Assembly (NCBI RefSeq): GCF_003327285.1
Contig: NZ_KZ848473.1
Span: 1,054,001-1,118,000, forward strand
Origin: Microbacterium sorbitolivorans
Lineage (GTDB): Bacteria > Actinomycetota > Actinomycetes > Actinomycetales > Microbacteriaceae
DNA length: 64,000 nt
Direction: 5' to 3'
In this document: positions 25,240 to 34,803 of the stretch, in pieces
Layout of the letters: every line of letters starts with the position of its first letter
Position numbering within the stretch: position 1 is the stretch's first letter
Notes under the pieces: generated by a model
Database searches by the model: none
The model's input: the letters and a program-made list of their open reading frames with translations, nothing else
What the model was told of the DNA's origin: nothing
Program-made: the position numbers and the translations under genes

Positions 25240-26220
25240 TTATTCGCTGAGGCGGCGGTATCGCTGCAGCCGGCGAAGGCCCGCGGCATCGGCCTCGACG
25301 CCGCCCGCGACCGCCGCCAGCCGGTCGCGGGCGGCGGGCTCGTCGAGGTCAATACCGATCGCCACGAGCTCGCCCGGCCCGTCGAAGCGGTGCGAGCGCA
25401 CGTGGATCGACCGCCCGACGAGGTTCACGAGATACCCGCCGCCTCCCCGCACCCGCACCCGGCCCTTGATCCGGTAGGCGCCGGCGGGCGGATCCTCGAG
25501 CAGCTCGACGAGCCCGCCCGCCGCGACCGCGTGCGGGAGAGGGATCGTGACGGCGTGCACGTGCACGTGCGCGGGCGCGCCCTCGCGCAGAAGCGCGCCG
25601 ATCGGCAGCTGGTCGATCAAATCCTCGGTGCTCGCGACGTCGAAGACGAGCGCCGGGTCGATCCGGCCGTCCCGCGCGACGACGATCTGCGCGCGCGGGT
25701 TTCGCCGCGCGACCCGCTCGCGGATCCGATCGACGACCGTCTGCGGGTCGTCGACGAGGTCGGTCTTGCCGACGACGACGAGCGACGCGGCCGCGTAGCG
25801 CGCCGGCGGATCCGGCCACGTGTCGACCATGTCGAAGTGGTTCGCGGCGTCGACCACCTCGACGACGCCGCCCGAGCGGATCCGCTCCGCGCCGCTGAAC
25901 CGCACGAGCCGCGAGAGCGCGATCGGATCCGCCGCCCCGCTCGCCTCGATGACGATCGCGTCGAGCCGCAGGCGCGGATCCGAGAGCTTTTCGAGCGCGT
26001 CGTCGAGCCCGCCCGAATCGGGCAGGCAGCACACGCAGCCGCCCGAGATCGCGGCCGCCTCGTCGACCTGACCGGTGACGAGCGCGGCGTCGACGTTGAG
26101 GGACCCGAAGTCGTTGATCACGACGCCGAGCCGCGCGCCCGGGGTGCGGAGCAGGTGATTGAGCAGGCTCGTCTTGCCCGCGCCGAGGTGTCCGGTGAGC
26201 GAAACGACGGGAACCCGCAT
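25240..26220 (-). CDS. CobW/COG0523 metallochaperone GTPase (intact)
   Basis: A 326-residue cytoplasmic GTPase that delivers metal ions, often zinc, under limitation. VSLTGHLGAGKTSLLNHLL (Walker A) is near the N-terminus, the metal-site motif GGCVCCL (CxCC) at about residue 61-67, EASGAADP near 100, and VGKTDLVD is the G4 motif. The C-terminal CobW domain (about 190-310) has GAYRIKGRVRV. ATG at 26220 follows AGGAG. It is convergent with the Zur-type operon and eight bases from its end. I see no convincing Zur box at its own promoter. Confidence 0.93.
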   Translation of the reverse strand: MRVPVVSLTGHLGAGKTSLLNHLLRTPGARLGVVINDFGSLNVDAALVTGQVDEAAAISGGCVCCLPDSGGLDDALEKLSDPRLRLDAIVIEASGAADPIALSRLVRFSGAERIRSGGVVEVVDAANHFDMVDTWPDPPARYAAASLVVVGKTDLVDDPQTVVDRIRERVARRNPRAQIVVARDGRIDPALVFDVASTEDLIDQLPIGALLREGAPAHVHVHAVTIPLPHAVAAGGLVELLEDPPAGAYRIKGRVRVRGGGGYLVNLVGRSIHVRSHRFDGPGELVAIGIDLDEPAARDRLAAVAGGVEADAAGLRRLQRYRRLSE

Positions 26221-26260
26221 GCAACTCCTATTGATAGACCTTCTCAAGAGCCTAGCGCGC

Positions 26261-26266
26261 GACAAT
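26261..26266 (+). promoter_or_regulatory. -10 candidate for the 55-residue protein gene
   Basis: GACAAT ends six bases before the ATG at 26273; no ribosome-binding site is seen. The match to the -10 consensus is partial. Confidence 0.3.
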
Positions 26267-26272
26267 AGTGCT

Positions 26273-26440
26273 ATGGGACTCTTTCAGCAGCGGCCAGAAG
26301 AACAGAACGAGTGGGCGGCCATTCCGGGCGAGCCGCTCGATAAGGATCCGTCGGATTTCCTGCCGCCGGCCCCGCCGAGCGACCTGCTCGGGCTCGGCGG
26401 CTCGTCGGTGACGATCTCGCTCGACGATACCGACGCCTAA
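26273..26440 (+). CDS. Small acidic, proline-rich protein of unknown function
   Basis: A 55-residue soluble protein (MGLFQQRPEEQNEW..., DPSDFLPPAPPSDLLGL, SVTISLDDTDA). It has no membrane segment or cysteine and looks partly disordered. Short MGLFQQRPEE proteins are widespread in Microbacteriaceae, so I take it as real. It is divergent from cobW and ends just before a strong terminator shared with the ABC transporter. Confidence 0.75.
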   Translation: MGLFQQRPEEQNEWAAIPGEPLDKDPSDFLPPAPPSDLLGLGGSSVTISLDDTDA

Positions 26441-26446
26441 GACGCG

Positions 26447-26487
26447 AAAAAGCGGGCGCGTGCGATGACCGCACGCGCCCGCTTTTT
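26447..26487. terminator. Bidirectional intrinsic terminator
   Basis: An 18-bp perfect stem (26447-26464 and 26470-26487) with the loop ATGAC. Both outer ends are runs of five A/T, so it serves the 55-residue gene on plus and the amino-acid ABC operon on minus. Confidence 0.92.
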
Positions 26488-26495
26488 GCTGCCTT

Positions 26496-27227
26496 CTAGA
26501 GGACCTTCGAGAGGAATTCCTTCGTGCGGGGCTGCTGCGGGTTGCCGAAGACCTCGGCCGGCGCGCCCTGCTCGCAGATGACGCCGTCGGAGAGGAACAC
26601 GACGCGGTCGCACACCTCGCGGGCGAAGCCCATCTCGTGCGTCACGAGCACCATCGTCATGCCGCTCTTCGCGAGCTCGCGGATGACCTCGAGAACCTCG
26701 CCGACCATCTCCGGGTCGAGCGCGCTCGTGGCCTCGTCGAAGAGCATGATCTTGGGCTCCATCGCGAGCGCACGGGCGATCGCGACGCGCTGCTTCTGAC
26801 CGCCGGACAGCTGCGACGGACGGGCGTCGGCCTTGTCGGCGAGGCCCACGCGCTCGAGGAGAGCCTGCGCCTGCGTGCGGGCGTCGGCCTTGCTCTTCTT
26901 GCCCGTCTCGACCGGCGCGAGCATGATGTTCTCGATCACCGACATGTTCGGGAACAGGTTGAAGTGCTGGAACACCATGCCGATGTGGCGGCGCACCTCG
27001 TTGATGTCGACCTTCTTGTCGGTCAGGTCGAAGCCGTCGACGACGATCTTGCCGCTCGTCGCGGTCTCGAGCTGGTTCAGGCAGCGCAGGATCGTCGACT
27101 TACCGGATCCCGACGGGCCGATGAGCGAGACGACCTCGCCCGAGCGGACCTCGAGGTCGATGCCCTTGATGACTTCGTTCGACCCGTAGGCCTTGCGGAG
27201 GCCCGTGACCTCGATGACAGCGCTCAC
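26496..27227 (-). CDS. Amino-acid ABC transporter ATP-binding protein (GlnQ-like)
   Basis: A 243-residue ATPase of the polar amino acid uptake family. Walker [19 protein letters not shown], signature [19 protein letters not shown], Walker [15 protein letters not shown], and the switch His in [22 protein letters not shown] is the Q loop typical of the GlnQ/HisP group. Its ATG overlaps the permease stop by four bases. Confidence 0.96.
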   Translation of the reverse strand: MSAVIEVTGLRKAYGSNEVIKGIDLEVRSGEVVSLIGPSGSGKSTILRCLNQLETATSGKIVVDGFDLTDKKVDINEVRRHIGMVFQHFNLFPNMSVIENIMLAPVETGKKSKADARTQAQALLERVGLADKADARPSQLSGGQKQRVAIARALAMEPKIMLFDEATSALDPEMVGEVLEVIRELAKSGMTMVLVTHEMGFAREVCDRVVFLSDGVICEQGAPAEVFGNPQQPRTKEFLSKVL

Positions 27228-28681
27228 TTGTTCACCTTCTTGTCAATCGTGTTCGCGATCCACGTGAGGATGGTGATCACGATGAAGTACATGATGCCGA
27301 CGATGATCAGCATCTCGGTCGTGCGGAAGTTGACCGAGTAGATCTGCTGAGCCTGGTACAGCAGCTCGGCGAAACCGATCGTCAGGAGCAGCGACGAGTC
27401 CTTCAGCGTGATGACGAACTGGTTGATCATCGCGGGCGTCGAAATCTTGACCGCCTGCGGCACGATCACGCGCTGCATCGATTTGCCCCAGCCGAGGCCG
27501 AGCGAACGCGCCGCCTCCATCTGGCCCGGGTCGACGGCGCGGAGGCCGCCTCGGATGATCTCGGTCAGGTACGCACCCGCGTTGAGCGCGAGCGTCGCCG
27601 CACCGGCCCAGAAGATGTCGCCCTTCACGCCCGTCAGCTGCGGCAGACCGAAGTAGAACAGGAACGCCCACACCAGCACCGGGGTGCCGCGGAACACCGC
27701 GACGTAGACGCTCGCGATGCCGCGCAGGATCTTCGACGTCGAGATCTTCATGAAGCCGAACGCGATACCGAGCACCATCGCGATGATGAAGGCCACGATC
27801 GTGATGCGGAGGGTGTTCCACAGACCCTTCATGAGGGCGGGCATCGAGTCGGCGACGACGTCGAAGAACGAGCCGCCCGACACGCTCTGCGGGTCGGCGA
27901 GATAGGTGTCGAGGATCTGGTCGTACTGGCCAGACTCCTTCAGCTCGGCGAGGCCCGTGTTGAACGCCTCGAGAAGCGCCTGGTTCTCGCCCTTGGCGAC
28001 GGCGAAGCCGTACTGGCCGCCGGGGATCTTGTCGGTGACGACCTTCAGGCCGTTACCCTGCGCGATGCCATAGGCGAGCACGGGGTAGTCGTCGAACACG
28101 GCGACGGCTGAGCCGTTCTTGACCGACTCGTACATCGTCGCCGACTGGTCGAGAGCCTTGACGGTGAAGCCATACTCCTCCGAGAGCTTCTGCGCCTCGG
28201 CGAGGCCCTCCGAGCCGCTCTTTGCGACGACGGTCTCGCCGTCGAGGTCGTCGTAGCTCGAGATGTCGTCGTTGCTCTCGGCAACGGCCATCTGCACGCC
28301 CGAATCGAAGTACGGATCCGAGAAGTCGAAGATCTGCTTGCGCTCGTCGGTGATCGACATACCGGCGATCACGCCGTCGGCCTGGCCGCTCGTCACGGCC
28401 GAGAGCGCCGCCTGGAAGCCCAGCGACTGCACCTCGAACTCGAAGCCCTGGCTATCGGCGATCGCCTTCAGCAGGTCCATATCGATACCGGCGACCTCGC
28501 CGCCCTGGAACATTTCGAAGGGCGCGAACGTCGTGTCGGTCGCGATGATGAACGACTGGCCCTCGACGCCGCTCTGCTCGTCGGCCGCGGATGCGGGTGC
28601 GGCACCTACAAAGAGCAGGAACGCTACGAGGGATCCGGCAACAAGCGCTCGGAGCCCGCGGCGGGGTTGAGTCGGATGCAC
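27224..28681 (-). CDS. Fused amino-acid binding protein and ABC permease
   Basis: A 485-residue fusion. Signal peptide about residues 8-33 ([20 protein letters not shown]); family-3 solute-binding domain about 40-265 ([23 protein letters not shown] is its start, shown in part); permease domain about 275-485 with five helices and the EAA-type motif [22 protein letters not shown] at 28681 is chosen because GAAGGAG precedes it by eight bases; an ATG at 28708 has no such site. Such fusions occur in lactic acid bacteria (GlnP) and some actinobacteria. Likely substrate is glutamine, glutamate or a similar polar amino acid. Only one ATPase partner is present. Confidence 0.93.
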   Translation of the reverse strand: MHPTQPRRGLRALVAGSLVAFLLFVGAAPASAADEQSGVEGQSFIIATDTTFAPFEMFQGGEVAGIDMDLLKAIADSQGFEFEVQSLGFQAALSAVTSGQADGVIAGMSITDERKQIFDFSDPYFDSGVQMAVAESNDDISSYDDLDGETVVAKSGSEGLAEAQKLSEEYGFTVKALDQSATMYESVKNGSAVAVFDDYPVLAYGIAQGNGLKVVTDKIPGGQYGFAVAKGENQALLEAFNTGLAELKESGQYDQILDTYLADPQSVSGGSFFDVVADSMPALMKGLWNTLRITIVAFIIAMVLGIAFGFMKISTSKILRGIASVYVAVFRGTPVLVWAFLFYFGLPQLTGVKGDIFWAGAATLALNAGAYLTEIIRGGLRAVDPGQMEAARSLGLGWGKSMQRVIVPQAVKISTPAMINQFVITLKDSSLLLTIGFAELLYQAQQIYSVNFRTTEMLIIVGIMYFIVITILTWIANTIDKKVNK

Positions 28682-28744
28682 GAGAGAAACTCCTTCGTCA
28701 GGAAGCATATTGCCCGCGGCAACATGCCGTACCGCAGTGAATCC

Positions 28745-30652
28745 TTAGGTTACCGTGAGGCTGTTCGAAGATTCGGGGTCGATCTGAAGGAAAGTCACCC
28801 GAGAACCCGGAGGAAGCTGCGACGCGCGGGGCAGATCGGCGTCGATCACGACCGCGATCACGGGGTACCCGCCCGTCACCGGATGATCCGCGCCGAACAG
28901 CACCAGCTCCCCCGACGGAGGCACCTGCAGCGCGCCCACGACGACGCCCTCGCTCGCGAGTTCGCCCTCCGGCGTGCGCAGCGGACGGGCCCCGTCCGCC
29001 GGCGAGAGCCGCGCCCCGACCCGGTCGGTGCTCGGGCCGACGAGCCACGTCGTCTGCGTGAGGTGGTCTCTTTCGGACGGATCGAACATGTGATCGCGCG
29101 GGCCGAAGCGGATCCGAAGGGAGTTGGTTGCGTCTTGCTGTGGCGCGGGCGGTGACGCGGGCGCGGCGACCGCCGACTCGACATCTTTCCCGATCGCGAG
29201 CGTCGTCCCGGCGCGGAGCGGATCCGGCCCCAGCCCGCCGAGGACATCCCGCGAGCGGCTCCCGAGCACCTCGGGCACCTCGATCCCGCCGCGCACGGAG
29301 ACATATGTGCGCAGCCCGACCTCGGGATACCCGAGCGCAAGCTCCTCCCCCGCGCGAAGCAGGAACGGCGCGCCATGCGGCGCCGCCTCCGGCGCCCGCA
29401 GCGCGTGCGGATCCGCGGGGGTGGTGAGTGCGGGATCCGGGGATCTCGGAGCCGCGGTGAGCGCGCCAGACGCGGGCCCCGGATCCGCGGAAAGTGCGCC
29501 AGCCGCGGGCGCCGGATCCGCGGGGTTGGCGCGGCGGCGGAGCTCGGCCCGCGGATCCGCGCCCGCGAGCGCCACGACGAGGTCGGCTTCGGCCCGCATC
29601 ACGAGCCCACCGAGGGTCTCGAGGACGGCGGCGCGACGCGAGTTCCCGACGAGGCGATTAGCCTCGCGAGCCGACGCGGTATCTGCGGCGCCCGAGGCGG
29701 TGACACCGAGGTCGGAGTACCCGGGTCGCCCCAAATCCTCGATGAGGGTGAGGAGCCCGGGCTCAACCACGGTCAACGCCCGCGCCGAGGTTCTGACAAT
29801 CGCTCCAGATTCTGACGATTTTTCGGGATCAGGCCCAATCTCGGCCGATTCTCCGTATCTCGCGACGGGTGGGGCCGCGGGCGTGACGTCAGCCCCGCGT
29901 CCCCCTTCCCGCACCGCGCCGCCATCCCCCCGCGCCGAGATTCTGACGATCGCTCCAGATTCTGACGATTCTTGCGAATCAGGCCGAATCTCGGCCGATT
30001 CTCCGTGTCTCGCGACGGGTGCGGCAACAGAAGAGGCCCGCGCCGCGCGGAAGCGCACGCGGTCGCCGGGGGCGATGAGGGCCGGATCCGCTCGGGTGAG
30101 ATCCCAGAGGGGCGCGTCGGTGCGGCCGATGAGCTGCCACCCGCCCGGCGAGCGGCGCGGGTAGACCGCGGAGAACTCGCCCGCGAGGGCGACGGATCCG
30201 GCCGGCACCGCCGTGCGCGGGCTCTCGCGCCGCGGGACCTGCAGCCGCTGATCCCCGCCGACGAGGTAGGCGAAGCCCGGCGCGAATCCGCCGAACGCGG
30301 CGGTCCACGGCGTCGCCTGGTGCGCGGCGACGACGGCCTCGGGGCTGAGGCCGGTCAACAGAGCGACGGTGCTCAGGTCTTCGCCGTCGTAGACGACGTC
30401 GATGTCGATTGTGCGGGCCCCCTGCGCGCCCGCGGGCGTGAGGTCGATATCGGCGACGCGGCCGGCCGCGCGCCGCGCGTCGCGCGCGGTCGCGAAGCTC
30501 AGCAGCACGGTGCGGGCCGCGGCGATCTGGTCGACCTGGCCCAGCGGATCCGCCACCACCCGCGCGCGGAAGGCCATCGCCTCCGCGAGCGAGGAGAGCT
30601 CGACGAGGAAGGCCCGCTCCCCCGCCCAGAGCACGCGGCGGGGCGAGGTCAC
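28745..30652 (-). CDS. pxpBC: 5-oxoprolinase subunits B and C, fused
   Basis: A 635-residue fusion. Residues about 5-205 are PxpB (carboxyltransferase C/D-like: [34 protein letters not shown]) and about 292-630 are PxpC ([52 protein letters not shown]). With PxpA it cleaves 5-oxoproline to glutamate using ATP. The linker (212-291) holds two copies of a 30-residue repeat, 50 residues apart. A second Ala/Pro-rich insert (about 375-410) interrupts PxpC. The start overlaps the pxpA stop by four bases. Many GGATCC sites fall in the inserts. Confidence 0.92.
   Translation of the reverse strand: MTSPRRVLWAGERAFLVELSSLAEAMAFRARVVADPLGQVDQIAAARTVLLSFATARDARRAAGRVADIDLTPAGAQGARTIDIDVVYDGEDLSTVALLTGLSPEAVVAAHQATPWTAAFGGFAPGFAYLVGGDQRLQVPRRESPRTAVPAGSVALAGEFSAVYPRRSPGGWQLIGRTDAPLWDLTRADPALIAPGDRVRFRAARASSVAAPVARHGESAEIRPDSQESSESGAIVRISARGDGGAVREGGRGADVTPAAPPVARYGESAEIGPDPEKSSESGAIVRTSARALTVVEPGLLTLIEDLGRPGYSDLGVTASGAADTASAREANRLVGNSRRAAVLETLGGLVMRAEADLVVALAGADPRAELRRRANPADPAPAAGALSADPGPASGALTAAPRSPDPALTTPADPHALRAPEAAPHGAPFLLRAGEELALGYPEVGLRTYVSVRGGIEVPEVLGSRSRDVLGGLGPDPLRAGTTLAIGKDVESAVAAPASPPAPQQDATNSLRIRFGPRDHMFDPSERDHLTQTTWLVGPSTDRVGARLSPADGARPLRTPEGELASEGVVVGALQVPPSGELVLFGADHPVTGGYPVIAVVIDADLPRASQLPPGSRVTFLQIDPESSNSLTVT
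29781..29870. repeat. 90-bp in-frame repeat, copy A, in pxpBC
   Basis: About 91 percent identical (82 of 90 positions by eye) to the copy 150 bases further on. It encodes [19 protein letters not shown] and following residues in the linker. The flanks diverge at once on both sides. It is less GC-rich than its surroundings (GATTCTGACGATTTTTC). Confidence 0.9.
29931..30020. repeat. 90-bp in-frame repeat, copy B, with nested palindrome
   Basis: Direct repeat of 29781-29870. This copy has an outer inverted repeat CCGAGATTC (29935-29943) / GAATCTCGG (29986-29994) and an inner hairpin GATTC-TTGC-GAATC (29967-29980). Copy A has lost part of this symmetry, so B looks closer to the ancestral form. Confidence 0.9.
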
Positions 30653-31398
30653 GCGAAGCTCCGGATCTCCGCACCGGCCTCGTCGAGCGCGCGGCGCACG
30701 GCGGAGGCCATCGTGACGGCGCCCGGCGTGTCGCCGTGCAGGCAGATGCTCTCGGCGTCGATGCGCAGGGGCGTGCCGTCGATGGCGTCGATGACGCCGT
30801 CCACGGCGAAGCGCACCATGCGGCGCGACACGGCCTCGGCGTCGGTGAGCACGGATCCCGCCTGCCCGCGCGACACGAGCTCGCCCGCGGGCGTGTACGC
30901 GCGATCGGCGAACGCCTCGCCGACGAACCGCAGGCCGCGTTCGCGGGCGAAGCGGCCGGCGACGGATCCGGGGAGGAGGAGCAGCGCGAGCGACGGATCC
31001 ACCGAGCGGACGGCGTCGACGACGGCGCGCGCCTGCGCCTCGTGGTGCACGATCGCGTTGTAGAGCGCTCCGTGCGGCTTCACGTATCGCACCTCGCCGC
31101 CTTCGCGGCGCGCGAGCGCCTGCAGCGCGCCGATCTGATAGGCCACCTCATCGGAGAGCTCGGTCTCGGTGTAGTCGATGAACCGACGGCCGAAGCCCGC
31201 GAGATCGCGGTAGCCGACGTGGGCGCCGATCGTGACGCCGGCGGCGACGGCCGCGCGGGCCGTCCGCGCAATGCCCGACGGATCCCCCGCGTGAAAACCG
31301 CACGCGATGTTCGCGCTCGTGACCTGCGCGAACATCGCCGCGTCGTCGCCCATGTGCCACGCGCCGAACGACTCGCCGACGTCGCTATTGAGGTCCAT
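30649..31398 (-). CDS. pxpA: 5-oxoprolinase subunit A (LamB/YcsF family)
   Basis: A 249-residue TIM-barrel-like subunit. [19 protein letters not shown] starts the protein; [38 protein letters not shown] and [11 protein letters not shown] are family signatures. The ATG at 31398 overlaps the ispE stop (TGATG), so pxpA and pxpBC appear to be carried on the same transcript as ispE. Upstream codons in this frame belong to a shadow of ispE and are excluded. Confidence 0.95.
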   Translation of the reverse strand: MDLNSDVGESFGAWHMGDDAAMFAQVTSANIACGFHAGDPSGIARTARAAVAAGVTIGAHVGYRDLAGFGRRFIDYTETELSDEVAYQIGALQALARREGGEVRYVKPHGALYNAIVHHEAQARAVVDAVRSVDPSLALLLLPGSVAGRFARERGLRFVGEAFADRAYTPAGELVSRGQAGSVLTDAEAVSRRMVRFAVDGVIDAIDGTPLRIDAESICLHGDTPGAVTMASAVRRALDEAGAEIRSFA

Positions 31399-32321
31399 CA
31401 GACGATGCGCGCCCCGTGCACCGGACCGTAGACGCCGATCGCCTCGTAGCCGGCCATCGTCAGGCGCGCCTCGAGCGCCGTGCCCTCCGCGCGGCTCTCG
31501 ACGAGGAACGCGATCGTCGGTCCGGATCCGGAAACCAGCCCCGCGAGCGCGCCCTGCGCCTCGCCGAACTCGAGGATCTCGCGGACGTCCGGGCGCAGCC
31601 GCAACGCGGGCGCCTGCAGGTCGTTGTGGAGCGCCTCGGCGAGCTGCCGGGCGTCGCCCGATCGCAGCGCCTGCAGCACCTCGATCGGCACCGCCGGATC
31701 CGCGACCTGATCGGCCGAGACCGCGTCGCCGCGCATCTCGTCGAGCTCGCCGTAGGTGCGCGGCGTCGACATGCCCACGCCGTTCGGCACGATGACCCAC
31801 TCGAAGCGCCCGCGCGCGAGCGCCGGGTTCAGCGCGTCGCCGCGCCCCGTGCCGATCGCCGTGCCGCCCATGATCGAGAACGGCACGTCGGCGCCGAGCC
31901 GCGCGCCGAGCGCCTGCAGCTGCGCGGAGCTCAGCCCCGTGTTCCACAGCGCGTCGCACGCGACGAGCGCCGCGGCCGCGTCGGCGGATCCGCCGCCCAT
32001 GCCGCCCGCGACCGGAACCTCCTTGCGGATGTCGAGGTGCACGCCGCCCGGGTAACCCGTCTCGGATGCGAGCAGGCGCGCCGCCTTCAGCGCGAGGTTC
32101 GACTCGTCCTGCGGGACGCCGGAAACGTCGACGGATCCGGAGACCGCGATCGTGAAGTCGTCGGCGTGGGTCGCGTAGACGTCTTCGAACAGGCTCACGG
32201 CCTGGAACGCCGTGGCGAGCTCGTGATATCCGTCGTCGTGGCGCCCGCCGACCGCGAGGAAGACATTGATCTTCCCGGGCGCGCGGACGCGCACGCCGGG
32301 AAACTCCTCGACGAGGCTCAT
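31398..32321 (-). CDS. ispE: 4-diphosphocytidyl-2-C-methyl-D-erythritol kinase
   Basis: A 307-residue GHMP kinase of the MEP isoprenoid pathway. It has [20 protein letters not shown] (about residues 14-33), the ATP loop [18 protein letters not shown], and the C-terminal [13 protein letters not shown]. It is usually next to rsmA; here an aldo/keto reductase gene separates them, and its stop overlaps the ispE start (ATGA). Start is the ATG at 32321 ([17 protein letters not shown]). Confidence 0.97.
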   Translation of the reverse strand: MSLVEEFPGVRVRAPGKINVFLAVGGRHDDGYHELATAFQAVSLFEDVYATHADDFTIAVSGSVDVSGVPQDESNLALKAARLLASETGYPGGVHLDIRKEVPVAGGMGGGSADAAAALVACDALWNTGLSSAQLQALGARLGADVPFSIMGGTAIGTGRGDALNPALARGRFEWVIVPNGVGMSTPRTYGELDEMRGDAVSADQVADPAVPIEVLQALRSGDARQLAEALHNDLQAPALRLRPDVREILEFGEAQGALAGLVSGSGPTIAFLVESRAEGTALEARLTMAGYEAIGVYGPVHGARIV

Positions 32322-33382
32322 GCCTTCTCCCAGAAGTCCGATCCGATACCGGCCGCGGCCTCATCGATCGTGTTCAGCTCGTCTGCCGAGAACGCCGGGC
32401 CCTCGAGCGCCTTCACGTTCTCGTCGATCTGCTCCGGGCGGCTCGCGCCGATGAGCGCGCTCGTCACGACGTCCTCGCGCAGCACCCACTGCAGGGCCAT
32501 CTGCGCGAGCGTCTGGCCGCGGTCGCTCGCGACGCGCTCGAGGATCCGCAGGTGCTCGCGGGCCTCGTCGGTCAGACGCTTGCCGCCGAGGGATCCACGC
32601 TGCTGGGCGCGCTCGGCGTCGCCGTCGCCCAGGTACTTGTTCGTCAGCACGCCCTGCGCGAGCGGCACGAAGGCGATCGCGCCCATGCCGCTCGTGGTGA
32701 GGGCGTCGGTCAGGCCGTCCTCGATCCAGCGGTTGATGATCGAGTACGACGGCTGGTGGATCACGAGCGGCGTGCCGAGCTGATCGGCGACCTTCTTCGC
32801 CTCGAGCGTCTCATCGGCCGAGTACGACGAGATGCCGACGTACAGCGCCTTGCCCTGCTTCACGAGCGTGTCGAGCGCGCCGATGGTCTCGGCGATCGGC
32901 GTCACCTTGTCGGGACGGTGCGAGTAGAAGATGTCGACATAGTCGAGGTTCATGCTCGTGAGCGACGCCTCGGCGCTCGCGATGAGGTACTTGCGCGACG
33001 CCCAATCGCCGTACGGGCCGCGCCACATGTCGTAGCCCGCCTTCGACGAGATGATGAGCTCGTTGCGGTACGGCGCGAAGTCTTCGCGGTAGATGCGCCC
33101 GAAGTTCTTCTCGGCCGAGCCGTAGGGCGGGCCGTAGTTGTTCGCGAGGTCGAAGTGCGTGATGCCGCGGTCGAAGGCGTGGCGCAGCAGGGCCCGCTGG
33201 TTGTCCATCGGGATGTTGTCGCCGAAGTTCCACCAGAGGCCGAGCGAGATCGGCGGCAGGAACAGCCCCGACGAGCCCACCTGCCGGTAACGATCGAACG
33301 ACTCGTAACGGTCGTCGGCTGCCGCATACGGGCGGTGCAGGTCAGCGACGGGGCGGGAGTGGAAGCGCGGGGATTCGGTCAC
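32318..33382 (-). CDS. Aldo/keto reductase, YghZ/GpR-like
   Basis: A 354-residue NADPH-dependent reductase related to E. coli YghZ (L-glyceraldehyde 3-phosphate reductase, methylglyoxal detoxification). [30 protein letters not shown] (catalytic Asp and Tyr), DIFYSHRPD (His) and [10 protein letters not shown] are visible. It lies between rsmA and ispE and overlaps ispE by four bases. In most relatives rsmA and ispE are adjacent, so this gene may be a later insertion into the operon. Confidence 0.93.
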   Translation of the reverse strand: MTESPRFHSRPVADLHRPYAAADDRYESFDRYRQVGSSGLFLPPISLGLWWNFGDNIPMDNQRALLRHAFDRGITHFDLANNYGPPYGSAEKNFGRIYREDFAPYRNELIISSKAGYDMWRGPYGDWASRKYLIASAEASLTSMNLDYVDIFYSHRPDKVTPIAETIGALDTLVKQGKALYVGISSYSADETLEAKKVADQLGTPLVIHQPSYSIINRWIEDGLTDALTTSGMGAIAFVPLAQGVLTNKYLGDGDAERAQQRGSLGGKRLTDEAREHLRILERVASDRGQTLAQMALQWVLREDVVTSALIGASRPEQIDENVKALEGPAFSADELNTIDEAAAGIGSDFWEKA

Positions 33383-33435
33383 ACCCTCAGGCTACCGTGA
33401 GCCTCGTTACGGGCGCGCGTCGCGGAGCGCGGGCA

Positions 33436-33507
33436 CCGGATCCGCGGGCTGCGCGCGTGTATTACGCGCGCTTCGTGCGCGATCCGGATCCGCGGGTTAC
33501 GCGCGTG
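33436..33507. repeat. Pair of 24-bp direct repeats at the 3' end of rsmA
   Basis: 33436-33459 and 33484-33507 match at 22 of 24 positions (both contain CCGGATCCGCGGG and CGCGCGTG). The second covers the rsmA stop codon and last codons; the first lies in the 114-base gap before the aldo/keto reductase gene. It looks like a local duplication of the gene end. Confidence 0.75.
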
Positions 33508-34354
33508 CGTCCCGCACCGCGAGGGCGATGCGGTAGAACGCGTGCACGTCGAGGGCCTCGCCGCGCACGGTCGGCTCGACGCCGGCCTTTTCGAGGATCT
33601 CGCTCGCGGCCGCGGATCCGCCGAGCTCGCGCGAGAGCGCCTGGCGCAGCATCTTGCGGCGCTGCTGGAACGCGAGGTCGATGATCCGGAAGGTTTCGAG
33701 GCGGTCCTCCTCGGATCCGAGCGGTTCGCCCGAGCGCTCGAAGCCGACGAGCACGCTGTCGACGTTGGGGACGGGCCAGAACACCTGGCGCGAGACGGTG
33801 CCGACGAGCTTCCAGTCGCCATACCAGGCGGCCTTCGCGCTCGGGGCGCCGTAGATCTTGGATCCGGGGGCGGCCGCGAGGCGTTCGCCGACCTCGGCCT
33901 GCACCATGACGACGCCGCGCCCGAGATTCGCGAACGTCTCCATGAAGTGCAGGAGCACGGGCACCGAGACGTTGTACGGCAGGTTTGCGACGAGCACCTC
34001 GGGGTCGCCGGGCAGCTCGGTGACGGTCATGGCGTCGTGCTCGACGACCGTCAGCTTGCCGTCGGGCACACCCTGCTCCGACGCCGTCTGCGCGAGGCGC
34101 GACGCGAGGCGCGAGTCGATCTCGACCGCGGTCACGCTCGCGCCGGTCTCGAGGATCGCGAGCGTCAGGGATCCGAGCCCCGGACCCACCTCGACGACGC
34201 GCTCGTTCTCTTCGACGCGCGCGGCCGTGACAATCTTGCGCACCGTGTTGGCGTCGACGACGAAGTTCTGACCGAGCTTCTTCGTCGGCGTCACGTCAAG
34301 CTCGGCGGCAAGGCGGCGGATATCGGCGGCGCCGAGGAGGCGAACGGTGCTCAT
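33497..34354 (-). CDS. rsmA: 16S rRNA (adenine1518-N6/adenine1519-N6)-dimethyltransferase
   Basis: A 285-residue SAM-dependent enzyme (KsgA) that dimethylates A1518/A1519 in 16S rRNA. KKLGQNFVVDANTVRKIV (about residues 25-42), VVEVGPGLGSLTLAIL (SAM motif I), and the catalytic NLPYNVSVPVLLH are clear. FQQRRKMLRQAL is the conserved C-terminal motif. ATG at 34354 has AGAGGA upstream. The intergenic array of hairpin repeats separates it from tatD on the same strand. Confidence 0.97.
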   Translation of the reverse strand: MSTVRLLGAADIRRLAAELDVTPTKKLGQNFVVDANTVRKIVTAARVEENERVVEVGPGLGSLTLAILETGASVTAVEIDSRLASRLAQTASEQGVPDGKLTVVEHDAMTVTELPGDPEVLVANLPYNVSVPVLLHFMETFANLGRGVVMVQAEVGERLAAAPGSKIYGAPSAKAAWYGDWKLVGTVSRQVFWPVPNVDSVLVGFERSGEPLGSEEDRLETFRIIDLAFQQRRKMLRQALSRELGGSAAASEILEKAGVEPTVRGEALDVHAFYRIALAVRDARA

Positions 34355-34396
34355 CTGGCCATCCTCTCACCCGATCCGGCGAGTTCCCTGCGGCGC

Positions 34397-34800
34397 ATGT
34401 CCCAGTTTGTGCGGGAATGCTGGCGTCATTCCAGCCACAACCGGGACACGCCCCGAAGCATGTCCCACTTCGTGCGGGAATACGGTCGCCATTCCCACCA
34501 CAACTGGGACACGCCCCGAAGCATGTCCCACTTCGTGCGAGAATACGGTCGCCATTCCCACCACAACTGGGACACGCCCCGAAGCATGTCCCACTTCGTG
34601 CGAGAATACGGTCGCCATTCCCACCACAACTGGGACACGCCCCGAAGCATGTCCCACTTCGTGCGGGAATACGGTCGCCATTCCCACCACAACTGGGACA
34701 CGCCCCGACGCATGTCCCACTTCGTGCGGGAATACGGTCGCCATTCCCACCTCAACTGGGACACGCCCCGAAGCATGTCCCACTTTGTGTGGGAACGGGG
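34397..34800. repeat. Tandem array of 63-bp palindromic repeats
   Basis: Six full 63-bp units start at 34397, 34460, 34523, 34586, 34649 and 34712, with a 26-base partial unit at 34775. Units 2-6 differ at only a few positions; unit 1 is more diverged. Each contains a 51-bp imperfect palindrome (TGTCCCA ... GGGAAT - ACGGTCGCC - ATTCCC ... TGGGACA, 16 of 21 positions paired), joined by the 12-base spacer CGCCCCGAAGCA. The array fills the 448-base gap between tatD and rsmA. It is open in several frames only because the unit lacks stop codons. There are no variable spacers, so it is not a CRISPR. Confidence 0.95.
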
Positions 34801-34803
34801 GCG

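Noticed and set aside
26221..26245. Zur box at the intact cobW promoter
   Set aside because: TTGATAGACCTTCTCAA has weak dyad symmetry and does not match the box at 23064 closely enough.
30649..32364. A 571-codon version of PxpA
   Set aside because: The first 320 codons are an out-of-frame reading of ispE; PxpA begins at [10 protein letters not shown] (31398).
34397..34800. CRISPR array
   Set aside because: Units repeat end to end with a constant 12-base joint; there are no variable spacers, and no cas genes are present.
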